From Nocardioides daedukensis (GTDB lineage Bacteria > Actinomycetota > Actinomycetes > Propionibacteriales > Nocardioidaceae), in NCBI RefSeq assembly GCF_013408415.1, contig NZ_JACCAA010000001.1, forward strand, positions 2,418,001 through 2,482,000: a stretch of 64,000 bases of DNA, in the 5' to 3' direction. Numbering within the stretch: the first letter of the stretch is position 1; every line of letters starts with the position of its first letter. Under the pieces are notes generated by a model. It made no database searches. It was not told the DNA's origin and was given only the letters and a program-made list of their open reading frames with translations. Below, piece by piece: positions 8,534-16,662 of the stretch. The position numbers were made by a program, and so were the translations under genes.

Positions 8534-9522
8534 CGTGCCTCCTGCGCCAGCCGGGTCAGGGTCACGGCGGTGGTGTTGCGGAGCATCGGAATCTTGTACG
8601 CCGACTCCTCACCGGTCCGGGCGTCCGCCAGCTCGACGTCGACCGCCGCGCGGACGGCCTCCTCGGTGAGTGGGCGCCCGATCAGCTCGGCCTCGGCGCG
8701 GTGCGCGCGCCACGGCTTGTGTGCGACCCCTCCCCAGGCGATCCGGACGTCGCCGACCCGGTCGCCGTCCATCTCGATGGCTGCGGCCACGGAGACCAGG
8801 GCGAAGGCGAAGGACGCCCGATCACGGACCTTGCGATAGGTGGAACGGGTGGCGATCTGTGAATAGGGCAGCTCGATCGCGACGATCAGGTCTCCGTGCT
8901 CGAGGGTGGTGTCCAGGTCGGGACGGTCACCCGGCAACCGGTGCAGCTCCTCGATCGGCACCCTGCGCCGACCACGGCCGTCCTGCACCACCACCGCCGC
9001 GTCCAGTGCCGCCAGGGCGACGGCGAGGTCGGAGGGGTGGGTGGCCACGCAGTCCGAGCTGGCCCCGAGGATCGCGTTGTAGCGGCCGTAGCCCTCGAGC
9101 GCTGAGCATCCGCTGCCGAGTTCTCGCTTGTTGCACGGCGTGGTGACGTCCTGGAAATAGACGCAGCGGGTCCGTTGCAGCAGGTTGCCGCCGGTGGTGG
9201 CCTGGTTGCGGATCTGCCCCGAGGCGCCGGCGAGCAGCGCCCGGGCCACGGCGGGGAAGCGGCTCCTGATCACCGGGTGGGCGGCCAGGTCGCTGTTGGG
9301 GACGTTGGTGCCGATCCGCAGGCCGGCGCCGTCGCTGCACTCCTCGATCTCGTCGAATGGCAGGCGGCTGACGTCGACCAGGGTGTCGGGGGAGGTGACG
9401 CCGAGCTTGAGGTGGTCGACGAGGTTGGTGCCGCCGCCGAGGAAGCGGGCGTCCGGATTGCCGGCGACCGTCTCCACGGCGTGGGCGGGGGAGGTCGCGA
9501 GGACGTAGTCGAACTCCCTCAT
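8530..9522 (-). CDS. paoB: Aldehyde oxidoreductase, FAD-binding subunit with an extra Fe-S site (PaoB type)
   Basis: 330 residues. RFLGGGTNLVDHLKLG is the FAD-binding loop and QIRNQATTGGNLLQRTRC the second flavin segment. Cys120, Cys130, Cys139 and Cys158 lie in an insertion (CNKRELGSGC, then a distal cysteine) that in E. coli PaoB ligates a [4Fe-4S] cluster absent from ordinary xanthine dehydrogenases. This places the complex in the PaoABC group rather than the CoxMSL or xanthine dehydrogenase groups. It overlaps both neighbours by 4 bp, so the three subunits are translationally coupled. Confidence 0.9.
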   Translation of the reverse strand: MREFDYVLATSPAHAVETVAGNPDARFLGGGTNLVDHLKLGVTSPDTLVDVSRLPFDEIEECSDGAGLRIGTNVPNSDLAAHPVIRSRFPAVARALLAGASGQIRNQATTGGNLLQRTRCVYFQDVTTPCNKRELGSGCSALEGYGRYNAILGASSDCVATHPSDLAVALAALDAAVVVQDGRGRRRVPIEELHRLPGDRPDLDTTLEHGDLIVAIELPYSQIATRSTYRKVRDRASFAFALVSVAAAIEMDGDRVGDVRIAWGGVAHKPWRAHRAEAELIGRPLTEEAVRAAVDVELADARTGEESAYKIPMLRNTTAVTLTRLAQEAR

Positions 9523-10073
9523 CGGCCAGCCGCCTCTCGTTCGGGCTCCCCTTGTCCGGCCGCCTCACGGACGGCGTCGAGGATGCCGACGTACGCCCCG
9601 CAGCGGCACAGGTTGCCGCTCATCCGCTCGCGGATCTCCTCGTCCGTCAGCTCGACGCCCTCCCCAGCCTCGGTGTCCTGGGGCGTCAGGTCCTCGGTCA
9701 CGTGGCTGGGCATCCCCTGCTCCGCCTCGCGCAGGACGCCGACCGCCGAGCAGACCTGGCCGGGCGTGCAATACCCGCACTGGAGTCCGTCGTGCTTGAT
9801 GAACGCCTGCTGGACCGGGTGCAGATCGTTGCCGGCCAAGCCGTCAGCGGTGACGACATCGACTCCGTCGTACGCCACCGCCAGGGCCAGGCAGGTCAGG
9901 TGTCGGCGACCGTCGAGCAGCACGGTGCAGGAGCCGCACTGACCGTGGTCGCAGCCCTTCTTCGGCGACGTGATGCCCAGCTGTTCGCGCAGTGCGTCCA
10001 GCAGGGTGGTCCGGGTGTCGACGCGCAGTGACCGTGCGGTGCCGTCGACGGTGAGGCTCACGTCTGCATGCAT
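9519..10073 (-). CDS. paoA: Aldehyde oxidoreductase, 2Fe-2S subunit (PaoA type)
   Basis: 184 residues carrying two [2Fe-2S] clusters. The N-terminal plant-type ferredoxin set is Cys41, Cys46, Cys49 (GCDHGQCGSC) and Cys61; the second set is Cys99, Cys102 (CGYC) and Cys156, Cys158 (NLCRCGAY). An acidic insertion of about 25 residues (around 122-148) separates the halves of the second set. No twin-arginine signal is present, unlike E. coli PaoA, so the complex is probably cytoplasmic. It is the first gene of the operon, with its promoter in the 90 bp before the insertion sequence. Confidence 0.9.
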   Translation of the reverse strand: MHADVSLTVDGTARSLRVDTRTTLLDALREQLGITSPKKGCDHGQCGSCTVLLDGRRHLTCLALAVAYDGVDVVTADGLAGNDLHPVQQAFIKHDGLQCGYCTPGQVCSAVGVLREAEQGMPSHVTEDLTPQDTEAGEGVELTDEEIRERMSGNLCRCGAYVGILDAVREAAGQGEPEREAAGR

Positions 10074-10100
10074 GGGTGGCCGTACCCCCGGGCGGCCGAA

Positions 10101-10125
10101 TTCATACGACCCGTTTCATGCGACC
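10101..10125 (-). promoter_or_regulatory. Direct repeat upstream of paoA
   Basis: TTCATACGACC (10101) and TTCATGCGACC (10115) are 14 bp apart on the plus strand, 28-52 bp before the paoA start codon. They may be tandem activator or repressor half-sites; this is inferred from position and repetition alone. Confidence 0.3.
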
Positions 10126-10166
10126 TGTTCGCCCGGGGGACCGCTACGGCATCCGGTGGTGTCTCA

Positions 10167-10184
10167 CTGGGTGTGTCCCATTTG
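10167..10184 (+). repeat. Left terminal inverted repeat of the insertion sequence
   Basis: CTGGGTGTGTCCCATTTG, the exact inverse of 12205-12222; preceded by the TCA target duplication. Confidence 0.9.
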
Positions 10185-10226
10185 GAGTCGACTGCGCCAG
10201 CGGGCCAAGAAGGCACAGTCGGGGCC

Positions 10227-11051
10227 ATGCCCTACTCCACTGACCTGACCGACGAAAAATGGGCGCTGCTGGAGCCGGTGTTCAACGCGCCCGGCAAGCG
10301 GGGACCCAAGCATGCAGCGGACCTACGCCGGGTCGTGGACGCGATGCTTTACGTCTCCCACACCGGCTGCCAGTGGCGATACGTTCCCGAGTCCTTCGGA
10401 CCGTGGACGCGGGTGTGGTCGCAGTTTCGCCGCTGGTCACGGAACGGCACCTGGGCGCGAGCGCTCAGGGTGCTGCACGCTGCCGCCCGCGACGCGGACG
10501 GCCGCGCCGACGCCACGCCCTCGATGGTCGTCATCGACACTCACCTTGCCCGCGGGTCATCCAACGGTGGGGCCACCTTTCACGACCGCGGCGGGCCCTA
10601 CGGCCGGACCAAAGGCGCCAAGCGCATCGTCGCGGTCGACGTGACCGGGCTCCCGGTGGGCGCGCTGGTCGTGCCGGCCTCAAGCCACGAGAACCGCGCC
10701 AGTGAGCTCATGCTGGGGCACTTGACCCAGCAAGGCGTGACTGGACGACTCGAGCTGGTTCTGGTGGACCGCGGCGTCACTGCGGCCGCCGCCCGCGACC
10801 TCGGCCGCAGCCATGACCTCGAGCTGCGCCGGGTGGGGTGGGGCGACAAGCAGCCGGTGTTTCGCACCATTCGACACGCCTGGCGCGTGGAGGTTGCCCA
10901 CGGCCGTCTCGGGCGTTCACGCCGACTGGCGAAGTCGTTCGAGAACACCACCGCGTCCGCGACCGGCTGGCTCCAGGTCGCCTGCATCGCGACGACGCTG
11001 CGCCACCTGTCGCGCAGACCGGCCGGTCCGCCCCGCCCGGCTGTCGCGTGA
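10227..11051 (+). CDS. IS5-family DDE transposase
   Basis: 274 residues in one uninterrupted frame. The N-terminal part (DLTDEKWALLEPVF, then RRVVDAMLYVSHTGCQWRYV) is the usual IS5 helix-turn-helix/DUF4096-like region. The DDE catalytic core shows MVVIDTHLARG (first Asp), ELVLVDRGVTAAAA (second Asp) and WRVEVAHGRLGRSRRLAKSF (Glu, with the basic RRL motif). Many relatives need a frameshift between orfA and orfB; this copy does not. The ATG at 10227 lies 43 bp inside the left end of the element. Confidence 0.9.
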   Translation: MPYSTDLTDEKWALLEPVFNAPGKRGPKHAADLRRVVDAMLYVSHTGCQWRYVPESFGPWTRVWSQFRRWSRNGTWARALRVLHAAARDADGRADATPSMVVIDTHLARGSSNGGATFHDRGGPYGRTKGAKRIVAVDVTGLPVGALVVPASSHENRASELMLGHLTQQGVTGRLELVLVDRGVTAAAARDLGRSHDLELRRVGWGDKQPVFRTIRHAWRVEVAHGRLGRSRRLAKSFENTTASATGWLQVACIATTLRHLSRRPAGPPRPAVA

Positions 11052-11175
11052 ACTGCTACCCGGGCGTTCACGTCCTCGCTGCGGCAGGCACGCGTGTCCT
11101 CGCCGGCGAGGTCATCACTGATCCGCGAAGAAACCGGTTTGACCACGGCCGGTTCAACCGAAAGTGTTGCCCGCG

Positions 11176-12120
11176 ATGACCCTCGAATCGGAACTGCCTG
11201 CCCTGGATTCGCTCGTCCTGGCTGCGGACGCCAGCCTGCACCCGTGGGTGCGCGAGCATGTCCCGGAGACCGTCCGACGGGCGGCGCTGGAAGAAGAGCT
11301 GGGCTTCTGGCTCAACACCGCCGCCCAGGACCTGGAGTACGCAACTTCGTACGCCCAGGCCGCGCCCCAGTCGGGGGAGCCGCCCGAGGCGTACTTGGAC
11401 CGTTGGTTGCCGCTGCCCAACGGTGCCCACATCCTCGCGGGTCCGCGGTACCTGGGAAGAGACCCGGACCTGCCCTTCGTCGGCGTATCAGCCAGCGACC
11501 GACCACTGAGGCCGAGCGACCGAGCAGCCCTGACCGCGGCGGCGAGGACGTCGTTCGAGGCGTTTCGTCCAGGGTTCATGCTGTTGACGACCGCCGACCC
11601 CATCGGCGCCTGGCCGGACGCCGGCTCGGAGCTGCGGCAGGTCGTCGGCCTCCTGGGGGACCTTCGAGCCCACCCCACTCCGCCCTCTCTGACCACCCGT
11701 CCTCGCGCCGACACCGACTTCTACGGGCGCTACCGGGAGATCCACGAAGCACAGGTCAAAGCGGATCCCCGCCACGCCCGGCACACGCGATGTGAGGACG
11801 AGGAAGACCTGAAGGAACTCGCCGCTTCGGGGCTCCTGTACGACGTTCTGCTGAACGGCACCTGGGCCGGCATCTTGGCTGCCGAGCCCGACAGCCGCCG
11901 CGGCGTCAAGGGCGCGACGGTGGTTGAACTGCTCCTTGCCCCGGAGCACCGCGGACGTGGCTTCGGCAAGCATCTGAGCCCCCTCTTGGCGAAGTCACTG
12001 CCCTTCGCCGACGACGAGTGCCTCATGGGCACCATTCACGCCGACAACGCGCCGGCGTACCACGCGGCCCTCGCGGCCGGTCGCCACGATGTCGGCGGCG
12101 AGGTACGTCTACCTCTGTAG
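11176..12120 (+). CDS. GNAT-family N-acetyltransferase, passenger of the insertion sequence
   Basis: 314 residues. The C-terminal half has the GNAT acetyl-CoA-binding motif: VVELLLAPEHRGRGFGKHLS, with RGRGFG as the pyrophosphate-binding loop near residue 262, followed by HADNAPAYHAALAAGR. The N-terminal half (about 170 residues) is not recognised. It lies wholly between the terminal repeats, 125 bp after the transposase in the same orientation, so it moves with the element. Substrate unknown; it need not be an antibiotic. A GTG at 11164 is an alternative start; neither has a clear Shine-Dalgarno. Confidence 0.8.
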   Translation: MTLESELPALDSLVLAADASLHPWVREHVPETVRRAALEEELGFWLNTAAQDLEYATSYAQAAPQSGEPPEAYLDRWLPLPNGAHILAGPRYLGRDPDLPFVGVSASDRPLRPSDRAALTAAARTSFEAFRPGFMLLTTADPIGAWPDAGSELRQVVGLLGDLRAHPTPPSLTTRPRADTDFYGRYREIHEAQVKADPRHARHTRCEDEEDLKELAASGLLYDVLLNGTWAGILAAEPDSRRGVKGATVVELLLAPEHRGRGFGKHLSPLLAKSLPFADDECLMGTIHADNAPAYHAALAAGRHDVGGEVRLPL

Positions 12121-12204
12121 CCACCAGGCGGCGGTGCGGCCGGCGTCGAAGACGATGGCCGCCGCGCACCGGGATCTGACATCGGCAGCCCTCGTATTCG
12201 CCCT

Positions 12205-12222
12205 CAAATGGGACACACCCAG
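12205..12222 (-). repeat. Right terminal inverted repeat of the insertion sequence
   Basis: Exact inverse of 10167-10184; followed directly by the TCA target duplication, which is also the metS stop codon on the opposite strand. Confidence 0.9.
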
Positions 12223-12351
12223 TCAGAGGTCGCGGTGGATCTCGGCCACTCCGGGGCTTCCGGAACGGGACAGGCTGACGATCGCGGCGAGCAGGCCGCC
12301 CCAGATCACCAGCATCGCGACGATCATCATGATGACTGCCTCGGTGCTCAT
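12223..12351 (-). CDS. metS: Methionine/alanine importer small subunit MetS
   Basis: A 42-residue single-helix protein: MSTEAVIMMIVAMLVIWGGL opens the membrane segment, followed by a short polar tail ending in AEIHRDL. Such tiny partners accompany NSS transporters in Actinobacteria (MetPS of Corynebacterium glutamicum) and are needed for transport there. Its ATG overlaps the metP stop by 4 bp (ATGA). The TGA stop is also the target site of the insertion sequence. The sequence that followed before insertion still began after this TGA, so the protein was not altered. Confidence 0.85.
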   Translation of the reverse strand: MSTEAVIMMIVAMLVIWGGLLAAIVSLSRSGSPGVAEIHRDL

Positions 12352-13916
12352 CGGTTCTCCTCCTTGATCGGTGCGGTGCCCTCGTCGATCGGGCCGGGGA
12401 TGTCCAGGCTGGTCTCCGGGCGCCACTTCACCAGCGACGCGGCCACGCCGCCGAAGATCACGGCCGCGACGACGCCCCAGCCGAAGGTGGCGATCATCCA
12501 GGTGGGATAGCCGCCGTACGGTTCCTTGATCGTGTCGACGAAGTCGCTGATCAGCACGAAGGTGAGTGCCAGCGGGGTGACCACGGCGATCAGTGCCGGC
12601 CACCAGCCACGGATCGGCACCGAGCCGTGGGTGGTGAGGTGCTCCACGAAGTCGGGCAGTGCGCGGACGATCCAGACCAGGACCACCATGCTGACCACGG
12701 CGACGAAGAGGATCCCGAACTTGTTGATGAAGTTGTCGGCGATGTCGAGCACGTGCAGCGCGCTCTTGGTGGAGAAGAAGAAGACGCTGATCGCGGCCGC
12801 CGGGATGCAGACCGCCATCGTGGCGCCGATCCGGCTCATCTCGAACTTGTCGCGGATCGCGGAGATCACCACCTCAAGGATGCTGACCAGAGAGGTGATG
12901 CCGGCCAGGATCAGTGAGGCGAAGAAGAGCAGACCGATCACGACGCCGGCCGGCGCCTCGTTGATGATCGTCGGGAAGGCCACGAAGGCCAGGCCGGGTC
13001 CGCCAGAGGCGACCTCGTTGATGGCGACGCCCTGGGCCTGGGCCATGAAGCCCAGCGCAGAGAAGACCCCGATGCCGCAGAGCAGTTCGAAGCTCGAGTT
13101 GGCGAAGCCGACCACCAGGCCGGAGCCGGTCATGTCGACCTTGCGTCCGACGTACGACGCATAGGTGATCATGATGCCGAAGCCGATGGAGAGCGAGAAG
13201 AAGATCTGGGAGTAGGCCGCGGCCCAGACGCCGGTGTCGGTCAGGGCGCTCCAGTCCGGCGTGAACAGTGCGTTCAGGCCGTCGGCGGCGCCGGGCAGGA
13301 AGAGCGAGCGGATCACCAGCGCCAGGAAGGCCAGGATCAGCACCGGGATGAAGATCATTGCGGTGTTGCCGACGCCCTTCTGGACCCCGAGCATCATGAT
13401 CACGATGACTGCGAGCCAGACGATGACCAGCGGGACCAGCAGGCCGATCACGAACTCGGTGCTGATGCCCTTGGTCGGGTCGGAGGCCTGGAGGAACTCG
13501 CCGCCGAAGAAGGCGTTCGGGTCGTCACCCCAGCCCTTGTCCGCCGAGAAGAGCGTGTAGCGCAACGCCCAGGCCAGGATCGCGGCGTAGTAGAGCGCGA
13601 TCACGAAGCAGATGCCCACCTGCCACCAACCGAGCCACTCGGTCTTGCGGTGGGTGCGCGCGAAGGCCAGCGGCGCCGAGCCGCGGGTGCGGTGGCCCAT
13701 CACGTAGTCGAGCAGCAGGAACGGGATCCCTGCGGTCAGCAACGCGATCAGGTAGGGCAGCAGGAATGCCCCGCCGCCGTTCTCGTAGGCCTCCATCGGG
13801 AAGCGCCAGATGTTGCCCAGCCCGACGGCGGATCCGATGGCGGCGAAGATGAAGACGTTGCGCGAGGAGAATGCCCCGCGCCTCTTCTCGATGGCTGCCT
13901 GGTCTGTGCTGCTCAC
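12348..13916 (-). CDS. metP: Sodium:neurotransmitter-symporter family methionine/alanine importer MetP
   Basis: 522 residues with 11-12 membrane helices. FAAIGSAVGLGNIWRFPMEA is the signature of helix 1 of the NSS (LeuT-fold) family, with Na+ and substrate ligands, and ENGGGAFLLPYLIALL follows in helix 2. The GTG at 13916 is chosen because GAGGA lies 7-8 bases before it; upstream ATG codons lack a Shine-Dalgarno. Coupling to metS supports the methionine/alanine assignment, since a small partner subunit is characteristic of that subgroup. Confidence 0.85.
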   Translation of the reverse strand: MSSTDQAAIEKRRGAFSSRNVFIFAAIGSAVGLGNIWRFPMEAYENGGGAFLLPYLIALLTAGIPFLLLDYVMGHRTRGSAPLAFARTHRKTEWLGWWQVGICFVIALYYAAILAWALRYTLFSADKGWGDDPNAFFGGEFLQASDPTKGISTEFVIGLLVPLVIVWLAVIVIMMLGVQKGVGNTAMIFIPVLILAFLALVIRSLFLPGAADGLNALFTPDWSALTDTGVWAAAYSQIFFSLSIGFGIMITYASYVGRKVDMTGSGLVVGFANSSFELLCGIGVFSALGFMAQAQGVAINEVASGGPGLAFVAFPTIINEAPAGVVIGLLFFASLILAGITSLVSILEVVISAIRDKFEMSRIGATMAVCIPAAAISVFFFSTKSALHVLDIADNFINKFGILFVAVVSMVVLVWIVRALPDFVEHLTTHGSVPIRGWWPALIAVVTPLALTFVLISDFVDTIKEPYGGYPTWMIATFGWGVVAAVIFGGVAASLVKWRPETSLDIPGPIDEGTAPIKEENR

Positions 13917-14044
13917 ACTCGTTCCTCTCTGGGTGGCTGTGCGTGTGCCCCCGATGATCATGCTGTGATCCGGTGAAGGTGGCCGGAGCCACGCCAGCAT
14001 GGCAGGAATGGTGTGACGGAGGCCACTCGGGACCCCAAGCCCTC

Positions 14045-14116
14045 GCCGACCCGGCAGTTGTTGACCCCGGAAATGCGCCGACCCGGCAGTTGTTGGTCAA
14101 CAACTGCCGGGTCGGC
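14045..14116. repeat. Intergenic repeat array: two direct units and one inverted unit
   Basis: The unit GCCGACCCGGCAGTTGTTG occurs at 14045-14063 and 14077-14095, then inverted at 14098-14116. The second and third copies form a hairpin with perfect 19-bp arms and a 2-base loop. It lies 12 bp after the stop of the MMPL gene and 129 bp before metP. The 21 bp at 14096-14116 recur identically at 23407-23427. It may also act as the terminator of the MMPL operon. Confidence 0.8.
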
Positions 14117-14128
14117 GGGGTGGGGATG

Positions 14129-16600
14129 TCAGGCTCCGGCGGTCTGCAGTTCCTTGTCGCCGTCGCGGTCACTGGTGTCGCGCGAGCCGAAGTGGTCCGC
14201 CATGTGCGGACGCTCCAGGCTCTCGCCCTCGACGTCGACGTTCGGCAGGATCCGGTCCAGCCACTTCGGCAGCCACCACGCCTTGTCGCCCATCAGGTAC
14301 ATCAGGGCCGGGATCAGCGTCATCCGCACGATGAAGGCGTCGAAGACGATCGCGACGGCGAGCGCGAAGCCCATCATCTGGATCATCGGGTCGTCCATCA
14401 GGATGAAGGCCGCGAAGACTGCCGTCATGATCACCGCAGCCGCGGCGACGACCCGGGCGCTGCCCCGGAACCCGTCGATCACGGACTCACGGGTGTCGGC
14501 CCCGTGCACGTGTGCCTCACGGATCCGGGTGACCAGGAAGACCTGGTAGTCCATCGCCAGCCCGAAGACCACTCCGATCAGGAAGATCGGCATGAAGCTG
14601 ACGATCGGCTGGCCCTCCATCAGGCCCAGGGCGCCTTCCTGGAAGACCGCGACCGTGGCGCCCAGCGTGGCGAGCACCGAGAGCAGGAAGCCCAGGGTGG
14701 CGGTCAGCGGGACCAGGATGGAGCGGAAGACCAGCATCAGCAGGATGAACGCGAGCCCGATGACGACCAGCAGATAGATCGGCAGGGCGTCCGAGAGGCG
14801 CTCGGAGATGTCGACCGTGATCGCGGTCAGGCCGGTGACGCCGGTGTCGGTGCCGGTGGCGGCCTCGATGTCGTCCTGCCCGTTGCGCAGCTCGGCCAGG
14901 GTCTCCTCGGTCGCGGTGGCGTCCGGGCCCGTCTCGGGGGTGATCATCACCAGGGCGCCCGTGGGCGTCGCGTCCGGGTCGGACGGGTCGGCGTTGGTGC
15001 CGCCGACCTGTGCGTTGAGCACGCCGGCCTGCTCGCCGGCCCAGGCAGCGACCTCGTCGATCTTCGCCTGGCGCTCGCCCTCGGGGACGCCGGTGGCGTC
15101 GACGACCATCAGCATCGGGGCCTCGCGACCCTCACCGAACGCGCCGGAGATCAGCTCGGAGGCCTGACGCTGCGTGGTCTCCACCGACGCGGTGCTGTCA
15201 GTGGGGAAGGCCAGGTGCAGGTCCTTGAGCGGGATCGCGATCGAGCCGAGCGCCACGACGACCAGCAGGATCGCGGCGATCGGGGACTTGCCCACGAACC
15301 GCGCCCAGCGCACGCCGTTGTTGACGATCTTGCCCTTCTCGTCGCGAGCGGGGACATATTTGCGGACCTGGCCACCGAACGACTTGGTCTTCAGCATGCC
15401 CAGGATCGCGGGCAGCAGGGTGAGTGCCACCAGGACGGCGATCAGCACGGTGCCGGCCGCGGCGAGACCCATCGAGGTCAGGAACGGGATGCGTACGACG
15501 GCCAGCGCGGAGAGCGCGATCAGCACGGTCAGGCCGGCGAAGACCACGGCGGAGCCGGCGGTGCCCACGGCCACGCCGATCGCCTCGTCACGCTCGTCGG
15601 TGTGCTCGAGCTCGTTGCGATAGCGGGCCAGGATGAACAGGGTGTAGTCGATGCCGACCGCGAGGCCGAGCATCGTGGCCAGGATCGGCGTGGTCGTGCC
15701 GATGTCCATGAACGCGGTCATCCCGGTGATGCCGATCATCCCGAGGCCGACCCCGAAGACGGCGGTGATCAGCGGCAGGCCGGCCGCGACCAGCGAGCCG
15801 AAGGTCAGCACGAGGACCAGCAGGGCGATGGCGAGGCCGATCAGCTCGGCGGAGCCGCCGGGCATCTCCATCGACTGCATGCCGGGGCCGTTGGCTTCGA
15901 CGCTCAGCCCGGAGTCACGTGCGGTCTCCATCGCCTCCTTGACCTCGTCCTGGGAGGCAGGCTTGATGTCCATCGGGGTCTCGACGTCGAACTCGCCCTG
16001 GATCAGCCCGGTGCGCCCGTCCTCGGAAAGGATCGAGAGCGCGGCCGCGTTTGCCTCGGCCTGTGCCTTCGTCGCACCGGCGGACTCGGCGCCCGAGACG
16101 ATCTGGTCGTCCTGGACCGGCCCGAGGATCAGCGGGTTGCCGATCATCGGGGGCTGCTCCTCGGTGACCTCGGCGTTCTTCAGCTTCTCGACGGTGCCGT
16201 CGAGGGTGGCGGCGTACTCCGCATCGGTGAGCTTGGCGCCGTCCTTGACGACGAGCGGCACGGTCTCCTTGGAGATCTGGGGCGTGTCGACGAGGTCGGC
16301 GACCAGGGTGTCGACGGCGCGGGAGTACTCCGGCTCGGCCAGGGTGTGGCCCTCGGGTGCCTGGACGACGACGTCGAAGCTGGCGTCGTCGAAGGCGTCC
16401 TGGGAGCCCGGGAAGAGCTCGGCCTGCATGTCGGCGGCCTTCTCGGACGGGATGCCCGGGATCGAGAAGGAGTCCGACATCGGCTTGGACATGGTGGCGG
16501 CGAAGCCTCCCAGGCCGACCGCGGCGATCAGCCAGGCGGCGAGGAAGATCGGCCAGCGCCGATAGGCGGTCTTGCCGAGTCGGTAGAGAAGCGTTGCCAT
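14129..16600 (-). CDS. MMPL-family RND transporter
   Basis: 823 residues. Two MMPL halves, each with a leading helix, an extracytoplasmic domain and a five-to-six-helix bundle. The first half starts MATLLYRLGKTAYRRWPIFL; GLAVGIDYTLFILARYRNE and its counterpart GVVFGLAMDYQVFLVTRIRE carry the Asp-Tyr pair used for proton relay in MmpL proteins. Such proteins export lipids, siderophores or drugs across the actinobacterial membrane. GAAAGGG lies about 8 bases before the ATG. The gene follows its TetR regulator by 62 bp in the same direction, implying self-regulated efflux. Confidence 0.9.
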   Translation of the reverse strand: MATLLYRLGKTAYRRWPIFLAAWLIAAVGLGGFAATMSKPMSDSFSIPGIPSEKAADMQAELFPGSQDAFDDASFDVVVQAPEGHTLAEPEYSRAVDTLVADLVDTPQISKETVPLVVKDGAKLTDAEYAATLDGTVEKLKNAEVTEEQPPMIGNPLILGPVQDDQIVSGAESAGATKAQAEANAAALSILSEDGRTGLIQGEFDVETPMDIKPASQDEVKEAMETARDSGLSVEANGPGMQSMEMPGGSAELIGLAIALLVLVLTFGSLVAAGLPLITAVFGVGLGMIGITGMTAFMDIGTTTPILATMLGLAVGIDYTLFILARYRNELEHTDERDEAIGVAVGTAGSAVVFAGLTVLIALSALAVVRIPFLTSMGLAAAGTVLIAVLVALTLLPAILGMLKTKSFGGQVRKYVPARDEKGKIVNNGVRWARFVGKSPIAAILLVVVALGSIAIPLKDLHLAFPTDSTASVETTQRQASELISGAFGEGREAPMLMVVDATGVPEGERQAKIDEVAAWAGEQAGVLNAQVGGTNADPSDPDATPTGALVMITPETGPDATATEETLAELRNGQDDIEAATGTDTGVTGLTAITVDISERLSDALPIYLLVVIGLAFILLMLVFRSILVPLTATLGFLLSVLATLGATVAVFQEGALGLMEGQPIVSFMPIFLIGVVFGLAMDYQVFLVTRIREAHVHGADTRESVIDGFRGSARVVAAAAVIMTAVFAAFILMDDPMIQMMGFALAVAIVFDAFIVRMTLIPALMYLMGDKAWWLPKWLDRILPNVDVEGESLERPHMADHFGSRDTSDRDGDKELQTAGA

Positions 16601-16662
16601 GGGAATGGCCCTTTCGGATCTTGGATCTGAGGCGGTGTTGGGGGAGGGAGGGAGCTCGGGGC

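Larger units (their letters stand above)
10167..12222. mobile_element. Complete IS5-family insertion sequence with a passenger acetyltransferase gene
   Basis: A 2,056-bp element bounded by perfect 18-bp terminal inverted repeats: CTGGGTGTGTCCCATTTG at 10167-10184 and its reverse complement at 12205-12222. It is flanked by the 3-bp direct repeat TCA (10164-10166 and 12223-12225), the target duplication. From what is known of IS5 subgroups, a TNA-type 3-bp duplication fits the IS1031/IS427-like groups. It holds an intact transposase and, unusually, a second gene for a GNAT acetyltransferase, both inside the terminal repeats. The right-hand TCA is the stop codon (TGA) of metS read on the other strand. 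Intact ends and reading frame suggest a recent, possibly active insertion. Confidence 0.9.

Noticed and set aside
13973..16630. Plus-strand open frame of 885 codons
   Set aside because: It is antisense to an intact MMPL transporter gene, and its composition (His, Asp, Gln, Arg and Gly rich, no hydrophobic core) is that of a shadow frame in GC-rich DNA.
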